From a virus: a stretch of DNA of 50,097 nt. Location of the stretch: positions 1-50,097 of the IMG/VR virus record IMGVR_UViG_3300030393_000004; one strand, written 5' to 3'. Positions 25,021 through 33,544 of the stretch are shown here, piece by piece; positions within the stretch are counted from its first letter, which is position 1, and each line of letters opens with the position of its first letter. The notes under the pieces are model-generated. The model had not been told where the DNA came from, did not search any database, and saw only the letters and a list, made by a program, of their open reading frames with translations. The position numbers and the translations under genes were made by a program.

Positions 25021-25788
25021 TTAAACGTACTCAACAATCACACCGACCCATTTGTCGGCAGGAAATATTGACAAAATTAACTCTTCAAACTCTGCTTTTC
25101 TTTCTAGCGGGACCGTTGCTTGATTCGGCATGGTTTCACCGGCCACATACACAAACCCACGCCACTTAACTGGATCGGCAGGTATTGGATAGAAATCACC
25201 GCTTTCCGTCTTTCTAAGCGATCCCATAAAGGAATCTTCACCATTCATAAAGGCGTCTTCGCTACCCATAGATAGAGGCGCATAACTCGTCACTGAGGTG
25301 CGATTGACTAGCGGGTAATATGGATCGACCAAGATGTTGTTAGGATTCCACGGTACTGGATACTCAACAATCTGAGCACCCATACGTGCATTTTCACCAC
25401 CCATGAAAGCATCATCACCACCCATGGTTAGATCAAGTATTTGCTCGTCTGGCATCCACCAATCGTGTACGTAAACATCGAAACCATAGCCGCGTAGTAT
25501 CGACTGCAAGTAACCAGGACTTTGACCGCCTGTCATTTTCCATGTTGCTTCAAGTCGGTCGCGGCGTTGCTGTTCGGTTAAGCCAGAAGATGGTAAATAA
25601 AACTGCTCCTCCCATCTAACCAAGTTGTCGGTCACTTGCGGATCGAGCTGCTTGTAGGTGGTATCAAACAAATCACGGTAATACTGCGGATAGCTCAGGC
25701 CCTGATAAAACAGGCGCATAGTCTTAGTGATGATTAGACTGAATGCGCGTGATTGTGGTAGGGCTATTTTCCATAGGTTTATTGGCAT
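25021..25788 (-). CDS. Mu gp48-like baseplate protein (DUF2313)
   Basis: 255 aa. LDPQVTDNLVRWEEQFYLPSSG, QRRDRLEATWKMTGGQSPGYL and the YGFDVYVHDWW strand are the DUF2313/gp48 signature; AGETMPNQA and LERKAEFEELILSIFPA end the domain. Between about 121 and 190 two copies of an MGxxDAFMxGExxxMG motif form an insertion. It links the gp47 wedge to the fibre in Mu-like baseplates. ATG overlaps the upstream mini-HTH gene. Confidence 0.88.
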   Translation of the reverse strand: MPINLWKIALPQSRAFSLIITKTMRLFYQGLSYPQYYRDLFDTTYKQLDPQVTDNLVRWEEQFYLPSSGLTEQQRRDRLEATWKMTGGQSPGYLQSILRGYGFDVYVHDWWMPDEQILDLTMGGDDAFMGGENARMGAQIVEYPVPWNPNNILVDPYYPLVNRTSVTSYAPLSMGSEDAFMNGEDSFMGSLRKTESGDFYPIPADPVKWRGFVYVAGETMPNQATVPLERKAEFEELILSIFPADKWVGVIVEYV

Positions 25789-25943
25789 TGCTCACCCTCA
25801 ACCAAGTTTTTTAAGCGGTAAATCAAATTGCGCTTAACGCCAAGCTGACTAGCAATCTCGCAAGGTCGCAACCCCAAACCAAGAAGTCGCTTAGTCTCGG
25901 CTAGTATTCTATTTCGTTTCGCTTCGGCTATTGTCATACTCAT
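25779..25943 (-). CDS. 54-aa helix-turn-helix microprotein inside the baseplate operon
   Basis: Too short for most gene finders. MSMTIAEAKRNRILAETKRL leads into LLGLGLRPCEIASQLGV and NLIYRLKNLV, a compact homeodomain-like/resolvase-type HTH with the typical EIASQLGV turn. It lies between the gp47- and gp48-like genes and overlaps the latter by 10 nt. DNA-binding is inferred from the motif; a regulator or a remnant of a recombinase is possible. Confidence 0.55.
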   Translation of the reverse strand: MSMTIAEAKRNRILAETKRLLGLGLRPCEIASQLGVKRNLIYRLKNLVEGEQCQ

Positions 25944-25952
25944 ATTGTTACC

Positions 25953-27146
25953 CTACACAAAAGAAATTGAGACCATCTTGGCCTTTTCACCAGTGCCAAG
26001 TTGATAACTAGGATCGACTGGTGCGCCACTTTGGAAAAGGTAAATACTTGCGCTGATAAACGAGCCGTTGTTTGCACGTACAATATCGTTGATCACACCT
26101 TCAACCGCAATCTTAGAGATTGAGTCTTTACGCGGTGGCACTGACAAGCCAGTGATGAACGGTTCAGCATCTAAGAAGAAATCCGTTAGGCCATCTTCTA
26201 TTTGCTCTTGCACTTGCGCAGGGTTGTTCACGATAAGGCCAGCGACCGCAACGGTAAAGCCCGTTCGCGTAATTGGGTAAACATTCACGAACACACCTGC
26301 AGGTCGTCTTGATGCTTTGCCGTTTTGGTCAAACTCAATGGAGTCTTTTACTTCTTGCAACTGTGTAGGTGTTGGGATTCCATCAGGGTTGCCACTGCTC
26401 GCTGGTGTCGCCTCTGCGTAAACATCCACCTCCATCGGTGCGCCAGTGTATGGGTACACGTTAGAAATGCCGTCCACTTCTTCTCCCCAGATTTGGTAGT
26501 CAATATACGCACCACCTTGCTTGCGACGACGAAACGCTTTTTGCACTCGCTTACGGTAAGACTCTGCGGTTTCTGGCTCTGCACCTGTGACAAGTTGGCC
26601 TGTAACGGTTGCGACTTTACCGACCTGCGCTAACGGGTTAACAAAAGATAATTCAGCACCATTTGCTAAGTTACCGTTTGCACCAACACCGTTATTAAAA
26701 GTTGGATCGTCAGCGGCTTTAACGTTTATCTCAATTGGATTGGTCGTTAAGATATAGGCTTGTGTGGTGATGTACGTAAAACCATTCTGTGAGGATTGCA
26801 ATTGCGTACCAGCATCAAGCGTATCGCCTATTTGCTCAACTACAACGCTAATGGTGTGCTCCGCGCGTTGCCCTGCTTTTCTGCCATCTAAGCCAATAAG
26901 ATTACCCCAAAAGTTTAGCGGGTTCACGGTCACGCCAAGGACTTTAATGTCTTCACTCGAACACGTAGACACGAACCACTGCTTCAGCATGAATGTGGAA
27001 TAGTGCTCAAGCATTACGTAAATAGACGCGGTCGCCTTGGAGTGTGCGCGCATAAACGACTTAGCCAGCAATGGGATCTTCTGGTTTAGCGTCGATTCAA
27101 GTTGCGCGATTATGCTGTCGGAAATTTCTTTGATTGTTCTAGCCAT
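25953..27146 (-). CDS. Mu gp47-like baseplate J protein
   Basis: 397 aa from the ATG at 27146, which overlaps the stop of the gp46-like gene (GGGGA ribosome site). AGTQLQSSQNGFTYITTQ, ETAESYRKRVQKAFRRRKQGG, WGEEVDGISNVYPYTGAPMEVD and VNVYPITRTGFTVAVAGL match the baseplate J/gp47 family. It forms the wedge around the baseplate hub. Confidence 0.92.
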   Translation of the reverse strand: MARTIKEISDSIIAQLESTLNQKIPLLAKSFMRAHSKATASIYVMLEHYSTFMLKQWFVSTCSSEDIKVLGVTVNPLNFWGNLIGLDGRKAGQRAEHTISVVVEQIGDTLDAGTQLQSSQNGFTYITTQAYILTTNPIEINVKAADDPTFNNGVGANGNLANGAELSFVNPLAQVGKVATVTGQLVTGAEPETAESYRKRVQKAFRRRKQGGAYIDYQIWGEEVDGISNVYPYTGAPMEVDVYAEATPASSGNPDGIPTPTQLQEVKDSIEFDQNGKASRRPAGVFVNVYPITRTGFTVAVAGLIVNNPAQVQEQIEDGLTDFFLDAEPFITGLSVPPRKDSISKIAVEGVINDIVRANNGSFISASIYLFQSGAPVDPSYQLGTGEKAKMVSISFV

Positions 27147-27546
27147 TGGTTCCCCACTCAACCGGAAGCGTGATATTAGTTGAGCTAGAGTCCTGCTCAA
27201 TCGTTATGCTAATGATAACACGGTTTAAGCCATCTGAAGAAACAGAGGTGTCGATGCTGTTAGCATTACCATTGGTCACAAGCCACTTCAGATCAGCATT
27301 TACCGCTTGCACAAGTAACTGGTAGTTTTTGGAGGATTGAGGTTTGTTTTGTATGATCGCTTCTGTCTGCGAGGACAGTTTTTCGTCATTGGTTTCTGCC
27401 GCTTCGTTTAGGTAGGTATCAACAGGCGAAAACAGCGATAAATACACCGCTGTTTCGAGTCCCTGCGTCATTTGTACGATGCCATCAGTGATTGACATAT
27501 CACTGTCATTAAGCGTCTGAAATAGTAGTACGTCGCCTTCTTGCAT
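27139..27546 (-). CDS. Mu gp46-like baseplate protein
   Basis: 135 aa. GLETAVYLSLFSPVDTYL (the gp46 substrate-like AVYLSLFT line), a helical segment with KNYQLLVQAVNADLKWLV, and RVIISITIEQ identify the GP46 family. Together with gp47 it assembles the baseplate wedge. Confidence 0.88.
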   Translation of the reverse strand: MQEGDVLLFQTLNDSDMSITDGIVQMTQGLETAVYLSLFSPVDTYLNEAAETNDEKLSSQTEAIIQNKPQSSKNYQLLVQAVNADLKWLVTNGNANSIDTSVSSDGLNRVIISITIEQDSSSTNITLPVEWGTNG

Positions 27547-27601
27547 TGCGCGCCCTTAGTGTTTGAGGTTTTGGTAAGTATACACTAAGGGGTTTGGGTA
27601 T

Positions 27602-27626
27602 GAAAAAGCCCCTGCGGTGAGGGGCT
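27602..27626 (-). terminator. Terminator after a small accessory gene
   Basis: AGCCCCT-gcggtg-AGGGGCT with a five-base T-tract on the minus strand, between the gene at 27636 and the gp46-like gene. It would separate accessory from tail transcription. Confidence 0.75.
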
Positions 27627-27635
27627 GGTTGGTGG

Positions 27636-27788
27636 TTAGTTGCTTACTGTGAATTCTCCATCACTATCTACGTTGACATCAATATATTCGGTATCACTTG
27701 GCATGTGTATATCTATCCAGCACACCTCAGACTCATCGTTCACACCATTTGCTTCTACATGCTTTTTAAATTGCGCCCAAGTTACCAT
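27636..27788 (-). CDS. Hypothetical 50-aa acidic protein
   Basis: Starts at the ATG overlapping the stop of the upstream gene. MVTWAQFKKHVEANGVNDESEVCWIDIH followed by an acidic beta region (VDSDGEFTV). Function unknown. Confidence 0.55.
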   Translation of the reverse strand: MVTWAQFKKHVEANGVNDESEVCWIDIHMPSDTEYIDVNVDSDGEFTVSN

Positions 27789-28426
27789 CACTTCACCCCC
27801 TTGCGGTAGTTGGTTTTGTCTACGATCTTGATGTATATATCTTTTAGTGGGCCAAAGTTGCAAAAACTATCAAACGTAGTTTTTTTATCAAGTGCATGAC
27901 AATACAAATCATAAGCCGCCTCAAGTCGCTCACGGTCTTCGCGTTGTTGTGGGGTTTCGGGTTTGCGGAATACTCGGTTGCGCTGCTCCATAGTGTCGAT
28001 AACAACTTCCATTCCTTTGTAAGTTTCTTTTGACAGCATTTCACCAACAACCACATACTTGCTAGAGTATTTACATAGCAACTCAACATCATGGTTAGGG
28101 TCTACTGTGTAGATGGCCCCAACAGGCGGCAAGCCTTCGCCGTTCCATTCAATCTCACCACTAAGCGCGCTCATTGCTTCTTGGTGTTCACTTTGCGTTT
28201 CAACTTTGTCGATGTTCATTTGGTTTTCCAAATCAGATAGCAAAAATACACTTGGCTGAAAAATATCTCTAAATACATTAATGAACACTTCATCAAGTGA
28301 TGAGATTACCGTTTCGTTTTTGTAGTATTGAGTTTTACCTTCAATGCACGAGAAGTGAGTCGCCTCTTTTGGTGCGCCTTCGATAATTTCTTTGGCTTTA
28401 TTGTTGCTAATATCTGTTAATTTCAT
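27788..28426 (-). CDS. Hypothetical accessory protein
   Basis: 212 aa. The middle (IEWNGEGLPPVGAIYTVDPN, KYVVVGEML) resembles a short beta domain seen in many phage accessory proteins; the C-terminus (PQQREDRERLEAAYDLYCHAL) is helical. AACAGGA ribosome leader. Inserted between tail genes gp45 and gp46; no function can be assigned. Confidence 0.6.
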   Translation of the reverse strand: MKLTDISNNKAKEIIEGAPKEATHFSCIEGKTQYYKNETVISSLDEVFINVFRDIFQPSVFLLSDLENQMNIDKVETQSEHQEAMSALSGEIEWNGEGLPPVGAIYTVDPNHDVELLCKYSSKYVVVGEMLSKETYKGMEVVIDTMEQRNRVFRKPETPQQREDRERLEAAYDLYCHALDKKTTFDSFCNFGPLKDIYIKIVDKTNYRKGVK

Positions 28427-28508
28427 CTTTCATTGTCCTGTTTATTAACCTACAAACACAATAACCGACCTAATGATTAAAATCAAGTCAGTTATTGCAT
28501 TATTTTTA

Positions 28509-29165
28509 TTAAGGTTGCGAACCACTATTACCAGTAATTGGTCTAGATTCAGCATCCTGATAACTACCAGCCGCGTGGACGTGGTCTTTCTGCTCTTTAC
28601 CTGCAACAGTAAGTGACGATGAGCCATTAAGCACTGGAGCGCCAACACTCACAGGTGAGGTTGCCGAGCCGTCAGGGTTAATGATAAAGCCATTCAGGTT
28701 AAACGCTTGCCCCGTCTGCGTCATTGCCCCACTAGAATCAACCGTCTTGGTGTAAGCGCCGTTTGTCTCACTCCAGCTACCATCAGCGTTAACCGATTTC
28801 GAATAAGCACCATTAGTCTCAACCCATGAGCCGTCTGGATTGATAGTCTTGCTGTAACTGTCATTGGCAATAATGATAGTGCCGTCTTTCTTCAGATAAA
28901 CGTGGTTAACTGGATTGCCGTTAGCGTCACGTGCGTATGTACGCTTTTCCCCTGGCTCTGCAATCTTGTTGTCGTAATCAAACGCACCCAGGTAAACATC
29001 CACACCATTCTGACTAGTGCGATCGCTCCATCCATCATCTTGTGGTAGCGGTCGAGAATCATCACCTAATGGTTGCAAGTGCTCCATTTCGTTAATGTCG
29101 GTTGCATCAATGACGGCTTTTATTCTGCTGCCAATATTACTAAGCGCTCTGGTTATTCTTCCCAC
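28509..29165 (-). CDS. Mu gp45 / P2 V-like baseplate spike protein
   Basis: 218 aa with a GTG start and an AAAGGAGG ribosome site. Begins with an OB-like region (SRPLPQDDGWSDRT, PGEKRTYARDANGNPVNHVYL), then three tandem repeats of about 17 residues with YSK-N-DGSW-ETNGA pattern (about 103-155), consistent with a triangular beta-helix needle. The C-terminus contains DHVHAAGSYQDAESRPITGN, whose HxH can bind iron at the spike tip as in P2 V. It pierces the outer membrane. Confidence 0.88.
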   Translation of the reverse strand: MGRITRALSNIGSRIKAVIDATDINEMEHLQPLGDDSRPLPQDDGWSDRTSQNGVDVYLGAFDYDNKIAEPGEKRTYARDANGNPVNHVYLKKDGTIIIANDSYSKTINPDGSWVETNGAYSKSVNADGSWSETNGAYTKTVDSSGAMTQTGQAFNLNGFIINPDGSATSPVSVGAPVLNGSSSLTVAGKEQKDHVHAAGSYQDAESRPITGNSGSQP

Positions 29166-29292
29166 TTGCAGCCTCCTTTTGCTTGGCTCGTTGATTTCGC
29201 TTGCGGCATTTATCAGAGCCGCATGTTTGCGCGTTCGACTGCATTCGCATTGGTGGTGCGTCGCAGTATGGGCATTTAAAGATTTTAGGCAT
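29140..29292 (-). CDS. 50-aa zinc-ribbon microprotein
   Basis: FKCPYCDAPPMRMQSNAQTC followed by GSDKCRKRNQRAKQKE: CxxC and CxxxxC pairs and a basic tail. It overlaps both the gene upstream (ATG/TAA) and the gp45-like gene by 26 nt. The zinc ribbon could bind nucleic acid; role unknown. Confidence 0.6.
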   Translation of the reverse strand: MPKIFKCPYCDAPPMRMQSNAQTCGSDKCRKRNQRAKQKEAASGKNNQSA

Positions 29293-29471
29293 TAGTCTTC
29301 CCACTCTATATTTAAGATTTCTCCGCTATCGACGCATTGTAGTGTTGCTTTGCATATATCAATAACTGGTCCGCAACCCATATCGCTAAATGCAGTAATT
29401 GTGAAATCAATAACTATGAACCTGTCACCTCGAATGGAAATTTCTTTTCCTATATCTGATTTTTTGATCAT
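29292..29471 (-). CDS. Hypothetical 59-aa protein
   Basis: Begins MIKKSDIGKEISIRGDRFIV; beta-rich with Cys at MGCGPV, DICKA and LQCVD. It lies directly downstream of the PAPS-reductase-like gene and touches the zinc-ribbon gene, so the three probably form one accessory unit. Confidence 0.55.
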   Translation of the reverse strand: MIKKSDIGKEISIRGDRFIVIDFTITAFSDMGCGPVIDICKATLQCVDSGEILNIEWED

Positions 29472-29474
29472 AAT

Positions 29475-30794
29475 CTACTCACACAGCCCGTACTTAGAGC
29501 TACAGACATCTTGAGTCAATGCCTCAGTAACAAGGTCGTAAACCTTTCCACCGCGCCCTGTCTTAGACCATTCAACAGCATCGTAAACGCTTCCTCCAAT
29601 AATATTTCCTCTAGGGCCAAGCATTGATGTGCCTTGGTAAGCTTCAACGTCAAGGGTTTGTATTCTGTTTAGCTTCTTCTCATACCCAAATCTAAACTTA
29701 CTAGACCCTGATATTATTGGATAAGATTCTGGAGCTTGTGTTGTTTCGTTTACTCCAGTGTAAATTCCAATCTGGTTTTTCATGCTTTTAAACTGGCGTC
29801 GATTCACATGCCCAACAACCATCCAGTGGATCCAGCGGGACATCAGTGCAACTTGCTTCTCCCATCGATGAACTCGTTCGATCTCATCAGGGAACCTCGC
29901 AGCCGTCTCGGCAAGCTCCTCCTTATTTACAAGTATGCAAGGCATGCACCCAACCCTCCCCATACCTTGACTGTATAGCGGATTAGGCTTAACACCAAAG
30001 TGCTTATAAATTGCAAAAACCTCTTGGGCGCTCCATTTATGGATTGGAAGGAAGTTAAACAAGTCTCCAGTATCAGACATGTTATCAATGGAAAACCTAT
30101 CGTAAGCAGCTCGCTTTTCAGATTCATCACCCCGAACCCCAGACCAGACAACAACCTCACCGTTATCAAGGGCCGGGTCGTAAACCTCATTAAATGCTAG
30201 ATTTATCTTTAATTCTTCAGTGCAAAATCTATTTCGCCCTAATGGAAATCCACCATGTAAAATGCACATATCAAGAAATGGGTTGCCAGATTTTTTGAAC
30301 ACAGATTTCATTGCATCAAACGCACAGTCAAAACTTCCGTGGTACAAGTGAGCAGAACGCTCTCGCCACAACTCCGCAAATTTGGTGTCAGTCCTTTTTA
30401 GTGATGGCATCACTGTTCCTCGGTACGATCCAGCTCTTACCATTTGCTTCTTGGACCAATCTTTCTCAAGTCGTTTAAATCTTTTGTCGAACGTCTCTTG
30501 AGAATACTCAGCCCTAAGTATTTTTACTGGATCTCCTCCGCGCTGCTCGTGGAGAGTCTTTAGGTGGTTAATCGTGTACGGGTGCTCATTTCCAGTGTCG
30601 CAAGCGACTGACTTGTAGTTTCCTTCAAGTATCTCCATGGCTAATAGATCGGTAGCTCCAGAGTCTTTGCCGCCACTGTTTGCGACAAAAACCTGATGAT
30701 CTTTCTCAATGCCATGGACTTCTATCTTTTCTTGGTATGTTCTTTTTACTTCGGATATCAGCTGCCCGATATCGCTTATGTTTAGATAACTCAT
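29475..30794 (-). CDS. PAPS reductase / DndC-like PP-loop ATPase
   Basis: 439 aa from the ATG at 30794 (AGG eight bases upstream). PP-loop SGGKDSG at about 40-46; ACDTGNEHPYTINHL; NRFCTEELK (C191), WSGVRGDESEKRAAY, and GCMPCI (C283, C286) match PAPS-reductase/DndC-type proteins, where a Cys trio can hold an Fe-S cluster. Such enzymes adenylate a substrate for sulfur chemistry. It is longer than most phage homologues (about 250-300 aa) and lies between tail genes; possible roles include DNA phosphorothioate-like modification or anti-defence, which are inferred. Confidence 0.82.
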   Translation of the reverse strand: MSYLNISDIGQLISEVKRTYQEKIEVHGIEKDHQVFVANSGGKDSGATDLLAMEILEGNYKSVACDTGNEHPYTINHLKTLHEQRGGDPVKILRAEYSQETFDKRFKRLEKDWSKKQMVRAGSYRGTVMPSLKRTDTKFAELWRERSAHLYHGSFDCAFDAMKSVFKKSGNPFLDMCILHGGFPLGRNRFCTEELKINLAFNEVYDPALDNGEVVVWSGVRGDESEKRAAYDRFSIDNMSDTGDLFNFLPIHKWSAQEVFAIYKHFGVKPNPLYSQGMGRVGCMPCILVNKEELAETAARFPDEIERVHRWEKQVALMSRWIHWMVVGHVNRRQFKSMKNQIGIYTGVNETTQAPESYPIISGSSKFRFGYEKKLNRIQTLDVEAYQGTSMLGPRGNIIGGSVYDAVEWSKTGRGGKVYDLVTEALTQDVCSSKYGLCE

Positions 30795-30854
30795 ATTCAT
30801 CGCCTGTTCGTTAATGTCTACACAGTGTCACTCAATAACTGGACGCTGTCAACA

Positions 30855-32066
30855 TTATTCTTCCCACGGTAACATCTCCACTTCTTTCCCGCTGTAAGCC
30901 TCTGGCAATGTCAATTCCAACTCGCACACTCTAGAGCTTGGTGTAAGTGACATTGTCACGCCTCGCACAAACATCTTAGTGTCACGGTAAATCATCGCGT
31001 TAGGCGCTTCAATATTCACAAAGGTATTCACAGCGTAAAGCGCATTGTTTGGATCGCGTAATGTAGCCAGTTGGCACGTATAACTGATTGAGTTGGCTAA
31101 ACCGCGAGCTCTTCGGCTCTCTGCCACTGTCTTTTCGTCACCGTTAAACGAATCGGTCGCCATGTAGTTATCCACGCGTAGCGCGTTCGTAAGCTTACGA
31201 TTCTTAGCCGTGTAACTGGTTGGATTCTGTCTAATGATAACTGGCAAAATCGCCGTGTAATCGCTGTAGTAGCTTTGCTCACTGAAAGATGGAGTAACAG
31301 ACAGCAAAGGCGGTTGATTGTCTTTCAGGTACGCCACGCTTTCAGATTCGGTGGCTCTCGTGAGTAACAAGTTACCCTCAAGGTTGTTGGTCAACACGAT
31401 GTCACGCTGCTTGGCTAGCTCAGTGAGGTATGGGGCGATCCGCTTCTCTGGCTTAATGGTTGCTACGCTAAACGATGCGCCCATATCAGCATTGACCACC
31501 ACATCAAATGGGAAAGTCTCAGTTACTGACTTGGCGATTTTATCAAGCTTAAACCCGCGAACCTCAACCGGATAAGCCGAAATAGGAACGCAAGTATCAT
31601 TGATCACCGCGCATCGAGAATAAGCCGATAGCGTTACGGTTCTACTTTGCGCTGTCACGTTAGGGTTAACGCCCATTTGAGTTCCGCTAAACACCAACTC
31701 TTCACCAATAAACACCTCAATGTCTTGGTAGCTAAAAGGCTTAAACAATTGTCTAAACTGCGTATTCTCTGGCTCAAATGGCGCGATAATGTCGCACGTA
31801 TCAAACGAGTCAAAACGCTGGCTCACTAATATTTCAAGAAAGTTTTTAAACTCAAGCCCACCAATCAAAAGTGTCACTTCATCAAGTGTCGGGTTGATCT
31901 TACTTTTAGCTGGTGTCTTTGGGATAAATAACTGCGTGCCTTCGTCAAGCGTTGCACCCGCTGACGGGTTAGCCTTTCGTATGGTTGGCGTGTTTTCTTC
32001 TGTGCCATATTCCTTGCGGCTTATGTCTTCGAATGTTTCGCCGGATTTTGCGGTGTAGGTTGTCAT
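30855..32066 (-). CDS. Mu gp44 / gpD-like baseplate hub with LysM domain
   Basis: 403 aa. An N-terminal LysM-like segment (AKSGETFEDISRKEYGTEEN, ending LFIPKTP, about 3-50) is fused to a late-control-D/gp44-type hub: FDTCDIIAPFEPEN, IEVFIGEELVFSGTQM, VRGFKLDKIAKSVTETFPF, and NSISYTCQLATLRDPNNALYAVNTFVNI. The hub holds the spike and the LysM part may bind peptidoglycan or other tail proteins. Confidence 0.85.
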   Translation of the reverse strand: MTTYTAKSGETFEDISRKEYGTEENTPTIRKANPSAGATLDEGTQLFIPKTPAKSKINPTLDEVTLLIGGLEFKNFLEILVSQRFDSFDTCDIIAPFEPENTQFRQLFKPFSYQDIEVFIGEELVFSGTQMGVNPNVTAQSRTVTLSAYSRCAVINDTCVPISAYPVEVRGFKLDKIAKSVTETFPFDVVVNADMGASFSVATIKPEKRIAPYLTELAKQRDIVLTNNLEGNLLLTRATESESVAYLKDNQPPLLSVTPSFSEQSYYSDYTAILPVIIRQNPTSYTAKNRKLTNALRVDNYMATDSFNGDEKTVAESRRARGLANSISYTCQLATLRDPNNALYAVNTFVNIEAPNAMIYRDTKMFVRGVTMSLTPSSRVCELELTLPEAYSGKEVEMLPWEE

Positions 32067-32067
32067 A

Positions 32068-33318
32068 TTAGCTCACCAAGAAGCGCATTAGCTTCCCTTT
32101 TTCTAGCGTGAAAATATCACTATTATCCAACCCATTCAGCAAGATAACCTTCTCAACCGTATCGCTATCACTGGTGCCAAAATACTGGTAGGCAAAATCG
32201 AGAACTAACATATCTCGATCAATAACGACGTTACGTATGCGCTGCAAAGTAGCAGCATTATTGACAACATCAGCGACAGTTGTTGTGATTTGTTCAAGTA
32301 GCGCTTCATATCCTTCCCCCTCATCCTCAATACCTACTGACGTGTAATTACGTTCTTTCCATTCCACATAATTGAAAAAAGAGTTTTGCACCGACTCAGC
32401 CGCGCTTAGTGCCTCTTCACGCGTTTCAAAGTCCGTTGCTGTGATGCTATCAGCAATGGCGGATACGTTAGACGCAGCAAACAGGTCTTGAGTCTGCACG
32501 GAGTTTTGACCAACGTTGTTGTATGTCGGCGTTGTGGTCGTGTTATCTGGTGAAATAATGCTATCAAGCAGATCGCCATAAGCATCAAGCTTGTCACCGA
32601 TTAAAGCGGCTGTATTGGTTGCCGTCTTAACTAGCTGCGTACATTGAAAAGCCAGTGTTAGCGGCGTACCAATCAGCGTATCAATGCCGTTAGTGATTGA
32701 GTTGGACACGTCATTGAGAAAACGCTCTGCATCGGCCACACCCTCAACTAGCGGTGTTAATGCCTCTTTATACTCACCAACAAAATCATTAATCTCACCA
32801 ATCAGCGATTGCTCTTCTGCGACTGAGTCCAGATTGATCCCACCTGCAAACTCACCCGCTTTGGTTTCGTCAAAGTTTTCACTAGCCGCTTCACTCGCTT
32901 CTTTGCGGTTCGTCTGTGCGCTTGGATACAGGTCGGTAATGGTTTCAATGAAGGTGATGGTGAATGCTGACTGGTTGGCACCAGATTTTAGTCTGTCGAC
33001 TTGCTCAATGCTGTCGGTCGCATTAACCGTTAATAACCCATAAAGCGGGTGCTGAAGCTGACCTGCGCCTTGCTCAGATAAACCCTCAAAGAAGTCATTT
33101 GCTTGAATGTCGTGGTCTTCACCTGAGAAATACACAACCATTGGATAAGCTTTTGCACCAACAAAGTTATCCTGTACGTAAACATCGTCACTTGAGACAA
33201 ACTCAAATACCGTTGTTTTCTTTTTTAGTGTGCGCTTAACATCCTCGTAAGCCAGCGTAAATTCTGCGCCGCTTGGTGAGGTGTAGGTGCATGTTTGTAG
33301 GCGGTCTTGCCATGCCAT
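32068..33318 (-). CDS. Mu N-like DNA circularisation / tail protein
   Basis: 416 aa. WQDRLQTCTYTSPSGAEF, KKKTTVFEFVSSDDVYVQD and YPMVVYFSGEDHDIQANDFFEGL followed by GQLQHPLYGLLTV are the DNA_circ_N/gp43 signature. The protein connects the tape measure to the hub. ATG context GGGCTAACCGATGGC is shared with the gene upstream. Confidence 0.9.
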   Translation of the reverse strand: MAWQDRLQTCTYTSPSGAEFTLAYEDVKRTLKKKTTVFEFVSSDDVYVQDNFVGAKAYPMVVYFSGEDHDIQANDFFEGLSEQGAGQLQHPLYGLLTVNATDSIEQVDRLKSGANQSAFTITFIETITDLYPSAQTNRKEASEAASENFDETKAGEFAGGINLDSVAEEQSLIGEINDFVGEYKEALTPLVEGVADAERFLNDVSNSITNGIDTLIGTPLTLAFQCTQLVKTATNTAALIGDKLDAYGDLLDSIISPDNTTTTPTYNNVGQNSVQTQDLFAASNVSAIADSITATDFETREEALSAAESVQNSFFNYVEWKERNYTSVGIEDEGEGYEALLEQITTTVADVVNNAATLQRIRNVVIDRDMLVLDFAYQYFGTSDSDTVEKVILLNGLDNSDIFTLEKGKLMRFLVS

Positions 33319-33330
33319 CGGTTAGCCCTC
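33313..33330. repeat. 18-bp direct repeat, first copy
   Basis: GCCATCGGTTAGCCCTCA on the plus strand, containing (minus) the start codon of the N-like gene and the stop codon of the gene before it. The second copy is at 33493-33510. Confidence 0.6.
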
Positions 33331-33498
33331 ATCACTATGTGTGTCACTAGGGATTTTACCCGCGTAAACAGTGATGTCGTCTGGGATGTCATCAAAGTTT
33401 AATTTCTTTTTGCTGTTTTGATTGGGAAGTTGAAACTTGCCAGCGTCAAACGCTGCAATCATTGCCTTTAGTCTTTGCGTGGTTATTGAATCAGCCAT
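33322..33498 (-). CDS. Hypothetical 58-aa protein upstream of the N-like gene
   Basis: MADSITTQRLKAMIAAFDAG, then KFQLPNQNSKKKLNFDDIPD. The 18-base sequence around its start is repeated at the start of the N-like gene (33313-33330 and 33493-33510), so a duplication of the start region is likely. Function unknown; probably translated with the tail operon. Confidence 0.55.
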   Translation of the reverse strand: MADSITTQRLKAMIAAFDAGKFQLPNQNSKKKLNFDDIPDDITVYAGKIPSDTHSDEG

Positions 33499-33510
33499 CG
33501 GTTAGCCCTC
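33493..33510. repeat. 18-bp direct repeat, second copy
   Basis: Same sequence as 33313-33330, here spanning the start codon of the 58-aa gene. Suggests the small gene arose or inserted by recombination between these copies. Confidence 0.6.
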
Positions 33511-33544
33511 AGTGTTGTTTTGGTTATTGTAGCATGAAGGGGAT

